Shown here one piece after another: positions 10,343-32,900 of a stretch of DNA of 64,000 bases. This DNA is from Tigriopus japonicus (taxonomy: Eukaryota > Arthropoda > Copepoda > Harpacticoida > Harpacticidae). The notes beneath the pieces were generated by a model, which did no database searches, had not been told where the DNA came from, and worked only from the letters and a program-made list of their open reading frames with translations. The position numbers and the translations under genes were made by a program. Every line of letters begins with the position of its first letter. Within the stretch, counting starts at the first letter, position 1. The stretch is from NCBI GenBank assembly GCA_010645155.1, contig CM021314.1:2592803-2656802 (forward strand), read 5' to 3'.

Positions 10343-10482
10343 CGTACCAGTCTTCTTCTCGTCCTTCCAAGCCTTGAAAATCCTCCTGACGGTCCTTAGG
10401 AGTAGATCAAGAGGTTGGAAATGGCAGGGGCCTTGTGGCCCACGTGATCAAGTTGGATGATGGTTGTTCTTTCTTGCTCCAT
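10343..10482 (-). pseudogene. Decayed mariner-family transposase, N-terminal helix-turn-helix
   Basis: An ATG at 10482 opens MEQERTTIIQLDHVGHKAPA, the expected start of a mariner transposase DNA-binding domain. After about 29 codons a TAA appears, and a shift of frame restores RTVRRIFKAWKDEKKTGTEG, the recognition helix and the following linker. The piece ends at the target duplication of the hAT-like insertion and resumes at 7854. Assignment is by motif resemblance to the Tc1/mariner N-terminal domain. Confidence 0.75.
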
Positions 10483-10615
10483 GTTTGATTTTGAAGGTAG
10501 CGCAAAATTTTCAAAACGAAACTTTTTCTAAAGACTTAACCTCGTATAATGACGGAAACAAAGTTTCATTTGGAGCATTGGATTCGGTTCTATATTAACT
10601 TTTAGAAGCAGCCGA

Positions 10616-10621
10616 TTTATT
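10616..10621 (-). terminator. Candidate poly(A) signal for the Ly6 gene
   Basis: AATAAA on the minus strand, about 190 bases past the Ly6 stop codon. It is the first canonical hexamer I found downstream. Its use is not shown. Confidence 0.35.
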
Positions 10622-10813
10622 TGTTCAACTCTGTACATGAAGGTGTTGGATGTTCAGATGAAATAAAGTGTACTATAAAAAATTAGGGTCTTTGCTTCTA
10701 AATTGTTAGACGTAATTTTCAACTTTTTTGCAGAGATACTCTTCAACACTTCAACTATCATACATTTTCAAAACGAATTGTCAAGGTGAACGTTATTGCA
10801 TTTAAAATCTAAG

Positions 10814-12846
10814 CTAAAGAACTAATTTGGAGACCATCGCAGCCAAAACGATGAAGGTCATGGAGGCCATCACAGAGTTACTTCCATTGCATTTTTCACC
10901 TTGACAAACGCAAAAACTCCGTTCGATTCCAAATGCCCATCCCGAACCGCACTCGTCGGTGAGACTCGAAGATTTTTCGTAAGTGACCTCAAACACGTCT
11001 TCTTTGGTCATGCAACCTCGCTCCACAAATTTCTTGTCATCCTTATTCACTGAAAAAAGACAAGATTGATTTCGGTTCAAGTTATCCTCTAGATTTTTAG
11101 CTTAATTCGATGTTGCTCCTCCGGGTGGAAATTAAGTCGGGGACGATCACTTTAGATGCTATTTTTCACGTTTTTTTTTTTTTTTGCCGCTTTTTTTTGC
11201 TTTGCATACGGAGTCCTGCTTTAAATCAACAACATTTGTTAAAAACAACTCTTTCAAAACTGAATATGTTGAGGACAAACGAGGCCAAAAGTCATGAGAT
11301 TTCCGCCCTTTATCTTCAGTGATGAAACACGTTCACCGTTGACCCAGGCTACAACAGGCGAAACGACCGCTTCATCAGCCTCAGGGGGGGACGAGGACGC
11401 CTCGAGGAACAAGACAAAGACAAAGCATCTGGCCTCGATCATGATGCTCGGCATCGTGGCCTCAAACGGTGTCAAGATGCCGCCTGTGTTCTGGCCTGAG
11501 GGATATCGACTCAATGCAGCTGACTACATCGAGATCCTCAAGACCAAGGTCATCCCCTGGATCAAGAGGGAGTTTATGGACAGGTCAGTGGTGTTTCAGC
11601 AGGATGTGGCCCCTGCACTTACCAGCAAGGCCGTCCAGAACTACCTGGCCTCAGCAGCGCCATTTTGGCCAAAGAATTTCTGGCCCCCGTCCTCGCCGGA
11701 CCTGGACCCCCTTGACTAGTGTTTGGGCGTACGTGGCTGGCATGGCCTGCAAAGTCAGGCACCCCAACACCAAGGCTGCGGTCAGCAAGTCCTGGGCCAA
11801 AATGCCCAAGGACTGTATTGTGGCTGTGTGCAGAAATTTTCGGCCTCGGATCGAGGCCGTCATTGAGACTGAGAGCTGCCAAGTTCAGCATATGTTATAA
11901 TGGTAAAACAAATGACTTAATATAAACGGTGTTTGTGCGTAGCTCCACTGATACTCTTACTAGATCTTGTTGAAGTTGGACTCGAAAATCGGCCCCGACT
12001 TTATTATCACCCGTTACTGATTCAATCCAAGAAATTGAATCAAACGATTAGATAGAGCAGGACAGAAATACAGCTTACGGCCTGTCATTGTACTGAAATG
12101 AGAGGTTATTTCACTGCATTAAGTGTTCCGTTATTTTTTCATTGCTGTAACCAGAACGTAAGTGGTATTCTACAATATGTCCTTTCATAAAAGGCAAGAA
12201 AAGAATGTTTTTGCAGGTCAAAAAAAGTAATTTTAAGTAATTAAAAAGTGCTTTGAAAAATCTATTTGTTGGATATTTTAAAATCAATATTGACTTGAGT
12301 AAAAATAAAATAATCAGTGTCTTTGCTCATCATTTTTTTCATCTTTTGTGAGGAGAGGGCCTTAATTGATCAAAGTTTTCACTTCAATATTTAGAAACGG
12401 AAAATTGGTAAAATTTAAAAAATAACAATTTTTATTGCAAGATTGTGCGTATTCCAAGATTTAGGGGGGAATATCTATTATCTTGTTTTTTTCCTCTAAA
12501 AAATGATGAAATAATCTTTTTCTCAGCGTGTTGATACATACCAATGAGCCTCTTAACACACACGTGTTTTCTCTCGCAAAGATAATCTTTTTCTTGAAGC
12601 GAAGCAAACTCATCTAAGCATTTACTGTTATTTTTGGGGTTGGAGACGAACGGTTCAATTCCAATTTCATCGTAGAAACAAAAGTGGCAATTCTCTGCAA
12701 GTCGATTGGATAAACATTTCAATTAGTTTCTACGTATGTACCTTTCGCAAGTGCGTTTAGAAATGAGAAGGAATGTGTAAAGCTGTACCTGCAATCACCA
12801 TGGTAAGCGAAACACACACTAAAAAGGCCGCGATGATCGTCTTCAT
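10814..12846 (-). CDS. Ly6/three-finger GPI-anchored protein (three exons)
   Basis: Exons: 12846-12789, 12694-12542 and 11049-10814, with GT-AG borders (donors GTACAG and GTATGT) and both introns in phase 1; 148 residues. Residues 1-19 are a signal peptide (MKTIIAAFLVCVSLTMVIA). The mature part opens ENCHFC and carries ten cysteines, closing with CVCQGEKCN, the C-terminal cysteine-asparagine signature of Ly6/uPAR three-finger domains. The tail (about residues 128-148, GSNSV then hydrophobic) fits a GPI-attachment signal, so the product is probably held on the outer cell surface. Ly6 proteins of invertebrates modulate ion channels, receptors or junctions; nothing here shows which. Intron 2 (11050-12541) carries a mariner copy on the opposite strand. 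The start is supported by the signal peptide and by the upstream TATA/Inr. The family call is strong; the specific orthologue is unknown. Confidence 0.85.
11122..12013 (+). mobile_element. Degenerate mariner (maT-like) element in Ly6 intron 2
   Basis: Inverted ends sharing CGGGTG and AAGTCGGGG(A/C)CGAT lie at 11122-11146 and 11988-12013, enclosing 892 bp. That is too short for a full mariner (about 1.3 kb), and the DNA-binding half of the transposase is missing. A TA dinucleotide lies just outside the right end; the left outermost bases are eroded, so the target duplication cannot be confirmed. The element is on the opposite strand to its host gene. Confidence 0.8.
11303..11900 (+). pseudogene. 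Frameshifted mariner/maT-like transposase, C-terminal half
   Basis: It starts at FIFSDE, the region of the first catalytic Asp, and continues in shifted frames with FTVDPGYNRRNDRF, then HLASIMMLGIVASNGVKMPP, VVFQQDVAPALTSKAVQNYL (second Asp) and FWPPSSPDLDPLD (third acidic position, an Asp as in the DD37D/maT group). Past a further frameshift at about 11717 it reads VWAYVAG and ends near FRPRIEAVIETESCQ, the usual C-terminus of this family, with TAA at 11898. At least three frame breaks are visible and the N-terminal helix-turn-helix domain is absent, so it cannot be active. Confidence 0.88.
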
Positions 12847-12910
12847 CTTAAAAAGTTTGGGGAAAGGAGCTTTGGTTTTGATATACGGGCAATGAGACCT
12901 GGCTTGTTTT

Positions 12911-12947
12911 ACTGACAAGGCCTTGGGGTGATCATCTTCCTTATATA
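12911..12947 (-). promoter_or_regulatory. TATA box plus TCAGT initiator of the Ly6 gene
   Basis: On the minus strand CTATATAAG (TATATAA at 12947-12941) is followed by GTCAGT (12916-12911). TCAGT is the arthropod initiator consensus, with its A at 12913. That places TATAA about 32 bases upstream of the predicted start, the expected spacing, and gives a 5' leader of about 67 bases before the ATG at 12846. A lone TATA match would be weak; the TATA/Inr pair at proper spacing ahead of a signal-peptide ATG is convincing. Confidence 0.65.
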
Positions 12948-12949
12948 GC

Positions 12950-13627
12950 CATGATAAGACCCAACTTTTGACTGAGTCACCTGCCATGCATTGTTTTTAA
13001 AGGGATCAGGCTCAATCCGAATCTTTAGATTGGTGTGGGTTTTGACTACGAACTACAATCATTTGAGCAATTGCCTCCAAGCTGAGATATTGAACATCTG
13101 TAGTCACAAGATATATTTTAACTGACTCCTTATTTTTCATGAGACAAAAGTTTCATATGAAATTATTTTGCGTCTTTTGTTCTCGGGTTGTGGGATAAAT
13201 ATTATGTTAAAAAATGCATTTCAAAATTGGTTCATAGACTTTTTTACAAGCTAAATCCAGAGATCCCCATCCAGAAGAAAAGTGGGCAAATTTTAGATTT
13301 TCAAAATCAAATTTTTTTAACGTTATCTATTTAAAAAAAATATTCATTTTTGTTTTGAAAATGTGGAAAAATGGCAAAACGATCTAAAAATGCTCTCACT
13401 TTTACATGTTCTATAATGATTTCAATATTTTTGAAGTTTTTTTTTGAGAAGTCAAATGCATGACTTACATTTTTTGATTTATTTTTTCAGTTGCTCTTTA
13501 CAGAAGCTTGCTTGAGATTACTATAAAATTATCCTTTTTTTCATTTATTTAAATCATGAACTCTTTTTTTTTTGAGGCTTCGCAAGTGAAAAAAAGAAAT
13601 GAAGTTTTTAGGACAAGTTGAGGGTGA
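12950..13627. other. Short intergenic stretch between the two host genes
   Basis: AT-rich with long T runs, lying between the Ly6 promoter and the 3' end of the Diego gene. Both genes are on the minus strand. No other gene, repeat or element was recognised. Confidence 0.5.
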
Positions 13628-13633
13628 TTTATT
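13628..13633 (-). terminator. Candidate poly(A) signal of the Diego/ANKRD6 gene
   Basis: AATAAA on the minus strand, 72 bases beyond the TGA stop at 13708-13706. It is the only canonical hexamer I noticed close to the stop, and would give a short 3' UTR. Confidence 0.55.
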
Positions 13634-13705
13634 GGGTTCAAGGAAAGCAAAACATATGATTCTTAAACCTTGTCATTTTTCCATAAAAGGTCGAATTATG
13701 AAGGT

Positions 13706-24375
<10,670 letters not shown>

Positions 24376-24395
24376 GGGGTTTGCATTTGCCACCT
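24376..24395 (-). promoter_or_regulatory. Acceptor and leader before the Diego start codon
   Basis: The minus strand shows a pyrimidine tract TTTCTGTTTCCAG ending at 24394, followed by GTGGCAAATGCAAACCCC and then ATGATG. The exon therefore starts at 24393 and the predicted ATG is 18 bases in. These bases contain no in-frame stop, so they could be 5' UTR or coding. Confidence 0.65.
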
Positions 24396-26897
24396 GGAAA
24401 CAGAAAAGAGCATATCGTGCGTTTGAGTCATGGTTGAAATGCGATTAAATAAATATCACTCGGGCGTGAGTACTTTTCCGTGTCTGTTGGAAGGAACGTA
24501 AAAATTAAATGAGAACAATTTTTAAGACGTCCTAATGGATGATGATGATGATGAAGACAGGAAGATATGTCATCATGTCCTCTAGAAATGGCAAGGATCT
24601 TGTTGTCAAAAGCCTGTCAAGTCCGTGTACGTCTTCGTCACTTTCACAGATTCGGAAAGGAATGTAATGAAGTGCTTTTAAAGGAACGAGTTTCCTGGAT
24701 AGACCTCTCAAGCAACGCTCAAGTTCCATTGTGATGATCCAGGCTAAAAGTCAAACCCTTTATTTTTGGGAGCAATAGGTTAGTTACTCGGATGAGGACG
24801 ACTCGGCAGGATGTTCAGCTTTCAACGAGTTTGGTTAAGGAGAAAGAGATCAGGCTCATTCGTTTCAGAGACCATTTTCATGTCACTTGCAAGAAGAGAA
24901 GGATTGAAGTGCCAACTGAGTAAGGAACTATCATCTAATCTGATGAAAGGAACAATTTCCCTTTCCTTTCGTAATTTGGAAACGTTGGAGCAACCTTTCT
25001 TATAATTTCTAATTGCGAGAATGCTAAACTTATCTCGATTGTTTTGCACGACATTCATTGCCAGTCTTTTAACGTGTACTTGTGCACGTATGTTTATAGC
25101 AATCTTCTAAAATGGTGTTGCTTTGAAATTATGCAAAAAAACTTAACAATCAGCAATGATTTTTTTACGCCGGAAGCCAACACCTCAAAAATACACTATG
25201 TAGAAATGATGAGTGTATTCTTTCGATTCCTGAAATGACTCACAAGTGCTCTTGCTAAATTGAACATGCAATAAAGTTAGTCACATCGATGAGGTGCGAA
25301 CCCCGTTATCAAGGACACTTTGATTTAATGAAAAGCAATCAAAAGAGCCATTCCTATGACCTTTTTATGAAGATGAGATGGGCTGATAATCTTGGATTGA
25401 CGCGTTCCACGTTTGAGATGGGGGTTACCCGGGGTCAAATGATCATCATCACATTAAAATTTCATCGCCATTGTTCAAAGCTCCGTCAAGATTCAAATCA
25501 TTTGTTGAGATAGCTTCAGAGGATTCGAGTCACTACCAGACATGCAAATCCGATCGCAGAGGACATGACAAAAAGTGCTCAATTTTACCTCGATAAACGG
25601 CTTTGTTCAAAGAGGGGTTTCATATGATGACTGTGCTGAAGGCTGTATCTCGTAAGTTTGATATGAACTTTGACGGAGGTTTCAGAACAAGGGGCCAATA
25701 GAGATGATTAAAATGGCAGTAGGAGGTTCAATGAAACGTTAGGCAATTAAAATTTCACCACAGATATCTCATCTTGAATTAGCCATCAAGACCCTTTGCC
25801 GTGGTTTACATTGGTCTTTGTCGATAAATTCTAAAATTTGCCAAGCCGTCCCTGCGGGAGTTGTTTCTCAGGGTTGCCACTGACCAAAACTATTTAAATA
25901 AAGTGTTTGTTGAATTTTTCGGCACTTGACAAAGCAACAACACTCAAGACCCGTGAGTATTCTGAATTTGCATTCCCAAGGTGAACCCTTTAACATTTCA
26001 TTCGGGGTTTGTTTTGAAGGTTCTCTCTAGTTCCTGGTGAGAAGTCGGCATATCAATTAGGCATGAAACGGGCCAGGGCTGCAAAAGCCCATAAATTAGC
26101 CCACAACTCTATCTTTTCATTCAGAAATGGGACATGATTTATAATAGAGCCTAATTTGAATTATTTCCTTGAACATCACTCAGATGTGCTGCCAGGAATA
26201 CCGACTGGCAAGAGGATAAGTCAAGTGCGTTTATGAACGATGCAACTAGGAACCAGTGGCCCACCTTCTTATACTATTCTCTTCATTTCTTCTTGGGTGG
26301 ATCTTCCACATGAAGGACTCGCTCAATCCAACAGGGTCGCTCCGATAAAATGGACGAGACGGTCCAGAGAGAATCGGTGTTTAAAGAAATCAAAGTCTTG
26401 GATGCCTATCATCCACTATTGACTCTTGCCTTTTCAACCCAACAACACTGAAAAAGCAATCCAGCTGATGTTACACGGTTGGTTCAAATGCAAAGCAGGA
26501 AGGTCATGAGACTAAAGTCTCTGTTCTTCAAGATCACCCTGTAGTTACGGCAGAACTTGGCAAAGTCGGGAGACAGAAGGATGATGATGATGATGAGTGG
26601 GACGACAAAGTCTCAAAATCATTATATTTTGCCAGTCACCGCGATTCACCCATCTAACCGCCTTCTAAGCAGGAGGATCGTCTTCTCCAAGTCATGTAAA
26701 ACAAGGTCTGTGCGTCTGATGTGTCAGCGATAAATGCTTATAGGTACAACCGATTTGGGTGTTCCTAAAGAAGAAGAAGAGACTCTTTTGGGGTTGAGTC
26801 TCGGATGTAATGTCTCAATAGATCGGCTGAGGAGGCAGCCCAACTGAATGAAGTGAACAAAACCTTTCGTGCCATTCGCCTTGAGATTTGAGAGGGG

Positions 26898-26928
26898 TGG
26901 ATGGATGGATGAATAGATGGATAGATGA
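26898..26928 (+). repeat. GGAT/AGAT-type tetranucleotide microsatellite
   Basis: Imperfect run of GGATGGATGGATGAATAGAT type. Confidence 0.7.
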
Positions 26929-29900
26929 GGGAAGTGGATTCTGAAAATTATTGAAGGAGTTGATTTATTTCATGTGCGTGCAAAATTCAGCTTCTAGCCA
27001 AGGTTCTCTGTGGAGCGTGCGTATTTTCACAACCCTACCCAATTCTCATCAATGAAGTTCAATTTGATTCCACTAAAATTCCCTGAGTGAATGTTCAGTG
27101 ATTGTCTTAATGGATTTATTGCGAGCATTCTTGAGCTATTTAGTACTATTAACTATTTGTAATGGAAGAATTTTGTGTATAAGATTTTAAAACGACACGC
27201 AATCTGTCTTGATACAGACTAGAGACGCCGATCAAAATTCAACTTCAAGGCTAAATCGTGACAAGCAAAGGCGCAACAACACCGAGGGATCAAAATATTT
27301 CTCCTTCATTCCGTGATCGGATCGCTCATTTATCAAAGAAATGCTTGGAATTACTGGTCCTCAAGTAGACTGGCAACATGTGTATTGAAACTTGTCCAAG
27401 TTTTGAATACCTCAAGTGATAGACAACTCACAACAGGCACAAATTTGCGATGTTCTCACATTCAATCATTGATCTTGAGAATCAACTCGAGAATTCCTTT
27501 TGCTCTTTTCAAAATGGATGAAACGAATCTTTTCCGAACAGCCAGTTGCCATCCATCTATCTTTCCAATCGACGGGAGGATCTGCTTAAAAAAGGCAAAG
27601 AATGCGACCGAATCATCCCAACCAGGCCAACAAACTATCCAACTCAAGTTGATGATCTTCAAACTGCAACCAAAGCGTATCCCCTTCATTCCATGTCAGG
27701 ACTATTTGAATCTAAATAGGCATTATGTAGATTTGAAAGGCTTTTCAGAAATCAATAATATACTTTCTCCGAGGGTTGGGTTTAACTGATTTGAATGCAA
27801 TGGAAGTGTGAGCACCTGATAACAAAGTAGGCTCATCTTTTTTATCACGGTCTTACAAATGCACTAGGGAGGAACGCTCATGAGCACGTTAAAGGCCAGT
27901 GTTGACAACTAGAGCGGTGAGAAGCCATATTTAGGGTTTCAGAATTTATTCCGTGTTTTCCTTTTTACGGCAACTCCCTTTTAAATTCGAAGATTTAGTT
28001 AGGAAGGCAGTTCATTGATTGGAGCTTGTCTGAGTAATGAGGTCAACCACTCCCACATGAGTGTATTTAGACAAGTTCTTATCACTAAGACTGATTACAA
28101 AATGGCTTCAAAGTGAAAGATCGACTCCAAACAAGCAGTGCTAGTATTTACATAGAATTTGGTTCAAGTCATGAACCTAGTTGGATGTGCAATGCATTCA
28201 TTGAGTTCAGCCCCCGAAAATTCTAAGCAATTTGTTGCTTACAATGTGAAGATCTACTCAATCTTGATCAAGGAAAGAGAGAGTTGGGATGCAAATGCTT
28301 CAAAGAATTATTCCACCTGCGACAATTGAGGGTCCATTTGCAGCGTCATTCTAAATAATCAAATGCTCTAGATCAGGAGCGTGAATGGGCGACGATCTCA
28401 GGACATGATTCCAAATAGAGATCCACATACTCCTCGTAGATAGATAGTTCGCTCAGAACCTGGAGACTTCTTGTGATCAAGCCATGTTTGTAGGGAGCCA
28501 AAAATTCCCGTGACAAATTTCGCACTGAGATTCTTCAACAGAAGCAACCGTCGATGTTCTCGTCAAAAAATATATCCTGATTGCATGATCAGCAGAGGAA
28601 GTGAATCTCAGTTGGCTCTAACTAAAGAGCAAATAATGTTCATGATATGTCTCATCCTGGTTCTAACGCCAAACCAACCAACCAACCCTTCTGGCCACGT
28701 TTGCAAACCATCAGGCAACGGCAGGAATAGACGGTTGAGAATGAACTCGGACGGAATTCCCACACTTGTTGACTGTTTTGAAGTGTTCAAAAACCATGCT
28801 TCTTCAGCTTCATCATCGTCATCCAAATACTCTAAAATCCGAATATTCTTGGACCGGGCCAAGAACTTTGTTTTGGGAAAAGTGCTTACTTGACAGCGTT
28901 TTTGGGTGGCGAAAGCGATAAAGGAGAGCGAAAAACATGTTAAAGGGTAACAAATTGATAATTGCCACCAGACAGGTTCTTCTTGGTGCCTTCTAGCTGT
29001 CCAACCACTCCGCCCACCTTAATATCAAGTTCAAGCACAATCCGTACATGGCAAAGTACAAGAGAGGCCATCAAAAACTTGAATGAAAACAAGACAGGTA
29101 ACACTTCGGATACACAGCTAGAAAAAGATGCCCCCAAATCTAGGGATTTCTGTGGAAAAATCCTCTACACGAAACATAACATGGAAACCTCTAGTGAGTT
29201 CGGAGTGAGACAATTTCCTTTCTTCGATTGCGCTTTTGTTGGAGCGTGTCGTAAGTGTAGAAATCTTGAGTGGTTACATACACAACCTGAACCGAGCTCG
29301 GTTTCTATTCTGGCCAAAGTTCAGAGAAATAATATCTGTAGGATAATTAAAATCTCATCCATTCCGGGGGCGGGTCCGGGTGTGATTGCCTCGGCCAATT
29401 ACTGCCCTCCCCGAAAACATCGCGAAGAGAGGGCAGAAGACGAAAAAAAGCGTTCGTACCCCACTTTTTGCGCTTCCTGAACATGTCTCTGGGGCATGAC
29501 CGCACATTATGAAGAACTTCAGACTGACACAGAACCACTCGGAATTGAATGTGAATCGCGCCTGACGAGTACTAAACCCAAGATTCCGTCATACTTTCCA
29601 TTCACAATGAAGCATCAAACCGCGAGGTGCAGATGAATTCGATTCGGAACATAAACGAAAATTACCCCACAAGAAGATCATTGGGCGTCCTGTTAATGGC
29701 GCTAAAGACTAGTTTTTACCGCAATGATAACTCAATTGAACTCTTCCTTAGTAGAATTGCCATCTTGCCACTACTTACGAACAATAAATTCTCCAATGCG
29801 GAATCGAATTCTTTTTGTGTTTTAAAAGAAGCATCGGACTCGCATTCTTGTCGTTGGTTCGAGGAAAAATTCCCCATTTAGAGGCAAGCCAGACGCGGTG

Positions 29901-32900
29901 ATTTGAAGGCTCGTAAATCGTGTTTGGAAACCCAAATTGAGCATTAGCCTCGGATGAGTGTCCGAGGCAAATCTCACCTGAACCGTCCTTGTTTCAATTT
30001 CTCTCGATTTTTTCCGCTTAGAACCCCCCTTGCATGATGCACTTGAGAAGAGAATCTCTTACGTATGTTATGTACTGTAGCAGGGTGACCGTTGTGTACA
30101 TGAACATTGTGTACGTAGAGCAGTACAAAAAGACTGGAGGCTGCTTGAACACGGGAAGGGTTGGTTTTCCTGGGTATGGTTTGGGTTGTAATCACTTTTG
30201 GTGGTGGTGCAGTAATTGCCCTCACGAAATCGGTGTTCACAATGTAATTGGACAAAAGCTTGGGCTCTTTACCATATTTGAACTTGAACAGTTTTCATCT
30301 TGAAGATATTTTCTTTATAAAAGCCTAGAGAACCCGGTTTAACCAGAAACCATCGGGTATGTCATATGTTTTTTGTTCTCCACTGACCTTTCTCAAGCAA
30401 TTTGAAATCGATTTTCTTTGATTTTCTGGGAGGGAAAGAAAGTGGTACAAAGAGAAATAGGCCAGATCCTTCAAGAAGCAATTGTTGGTGGGTCTGCGTG
30501 TGTCAATGAAATCTTTGTTTGCGTCCAAATGAGTTGAAAATTGAGGTCAACTCCACCAGAGTTGCTCATTAGGGAGCTCTTAAAAGTCGGTGCGTGTATT
30601 TAATGCTCGTAAGGACGGTCCATGAATATGTGTTAGCAAACAAGAAGTCGTTATCATTCACAAAGCCTCTCGTTGGACCATTTGAATCCTGAAGGAAGGG
30701 ACACTTAAGTTTCTTAAATCAGCCTCAAATAGGGACGCTGATGGACCTAACGAGCCAAACTCACGTTCAATATTTTGAATTGAAACCGGTTCAAAGTTCA
30801 GGGCAGTGTTTCGTGTTTTTATCATCCTTGGGCAATAATAAAGAAGACACTTGGTTAAAAGGTTCGGTGGTGGAATCGGATTAACGTCGATATTTGAGTA
30901 AAAATGGGACTCGAGAAGGGTGAGAACACCTATTGTAGGGGTGAATATTCTTGGGTGAGGACCTTGTTAGACCGATAAGAGTCACTTTGATTAAAAGAAG
31001 AACTGGAAAAAGTGTTAATCTTAACGGCGATCGATTGGTTGAAGGAGTGGGGTGTGCGTGTTTCGGGGGAAAAACGGGATTAATCCCGAATATTTTGAAT
31101 TTCAATCTGAGGCGTGGGCACCACTTGAATGTGGACTTGTGAAGCCATGACAACGATTGAAAAGCTTTGACAGTCATTCATGTTGGGGTGCCAAAGCGGC
31201 CATCTTGATTAAGCCTGGATTTCGTGAGACTGAAAACATTGGCAGGCTACCAATGTCTCGAGCATTGATAGGTAATCAGTGTCCACTTGACACTGCAATA
31301 ATTTAGACCAAAAAGACGTCCAAAAGGATTTTACTGACAGATAACAGCCACCAAGTTGGCTCGTTTACTTCTCTTCAAATCCAGTAGCCCTGATTATTTA
31401 CTGTATCTCGATGGGACCAGATCAGGAGATTTTGAGGGTTCCTTTCTTTCATGGCCATCCAACCATTTTTCCTCAGTGGCAAGGTCTTTCAAAGGCTTTC
31501 ATGACTTTGGTCTCTTCACTTGGAAAAAGTCTGGTTTTTGTTAGCCAACATGCAAATGACAAATCACGACCTGAACGACAAGGATGATTTCAAAATATCT
31601 TTCCTCTGACTGGCGTTTGTATAGGCATGACCAAGCAATACGACAATCTAATATCTAACCATGAACTTCAACTTCTCAACAGTTTAGATAGACTAAAGAG
31701 GTTGGGTAAAACCATTTTCGAAGGTTCCACTTCTCAAAGATTTGGACGTCAATAATTTGGAATATTGCCCAAAATGGACTTCAAGGTTAGACAACATCCT
31801 TGCACAGTTACCTAATCAATTCTTGGAATACCCTTAGCACTTCCTAGGTGTTTTGGCCAAATATGGAAGTCATTCAATCAACCACGGGTTCCTTCCAAAT
31901 GTGACTTCAAAACTTCAGGAGCCGATGATGAAGATCTTTGGAGCGATATCAGAGTCATTTAAACCTCCATCTCTGATCTTGGCCTCGATTGAATGCAGAT
32001 TGAAGGGTGTCAATGGCTGCAAAGCATCATTGCTCTACTCTAGCGTTGATTTGCATAATGACCCAATTCGATGCAGACGTCTGCTTTTTCGCGAGTTCAA
32101 CATGAAGGGCCATTGCAGAGCCGCCAAAGTAAATGCATCAGCCTGCAAAGCCTGCAAAGCCCACAATTAGGTTGGTTCTGCACCCAGTTCACAAAAGACC
32201 CCTCGGACACTGCAATAAGATGCCTTGACTTTTATCTCACTGGAGAAATTTGATTGGTCCGAACCAAATTCGGTTAATTATTCTTGCACAATCGTACTTA
32301 TTCCAACCGAACATGTCCGTTTGGACAATTGACACGTTTTATTCCTGGGGCTGAACAAAGGGATTTCTGGAGACCCTGTACTACTTTGCAGTGGATCCGA
32401 CCATATTGCTTTGCATGTTTCTCAAACTGACTTTCCTTGGAAGAGAACCTACAATGGCTTGTAACCTATTCTCATTCGAAAGTAGACTTCTTCAGGTAGA
32501 GCAAAAGAGCCTTCTATCTCATGGAAACGAGTCATTGTTAAGAAGTTCATCCAGGATGGAGACCTCGTGACGATGGTCTCTTAATCATATTGATTTCCTA
32601 CCCACTTCTCTGTGTGGTTGAGTTCAAGGCAATTAGAAGTGTACTATATCATTATAATGCCCAAGGATGATGGGCTTGCTTGCACTTTGCACCCAAGTTA
32701 TGGTCGTCTTACCTAGAAGAGAATCAAAGATAAAGAGTGTCAATTTGGCATGCTGAGCGGAATCTGACACACTCATTCAAATGAAGGCTAGATGGATGAT
32801 GTGACCTTTCATAATAGTCCTTTGCAGACTAATGACACCACAACTTTGTCTTCCCATGCTCATTTCTTTGCTTGAGTACGCCCTCTTGTTCTTCTGTCCT

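Noticed and set aside
24532..24729. 65-codon minus-strand frame starting in a good context (CACAATGG), just upstream of Diego exon 1
   Set aside because: No donor in it joins the 24393 acceptor in the Diego frame; it ends in an isoleucine run from a GAT repeat, and no family is recognised.
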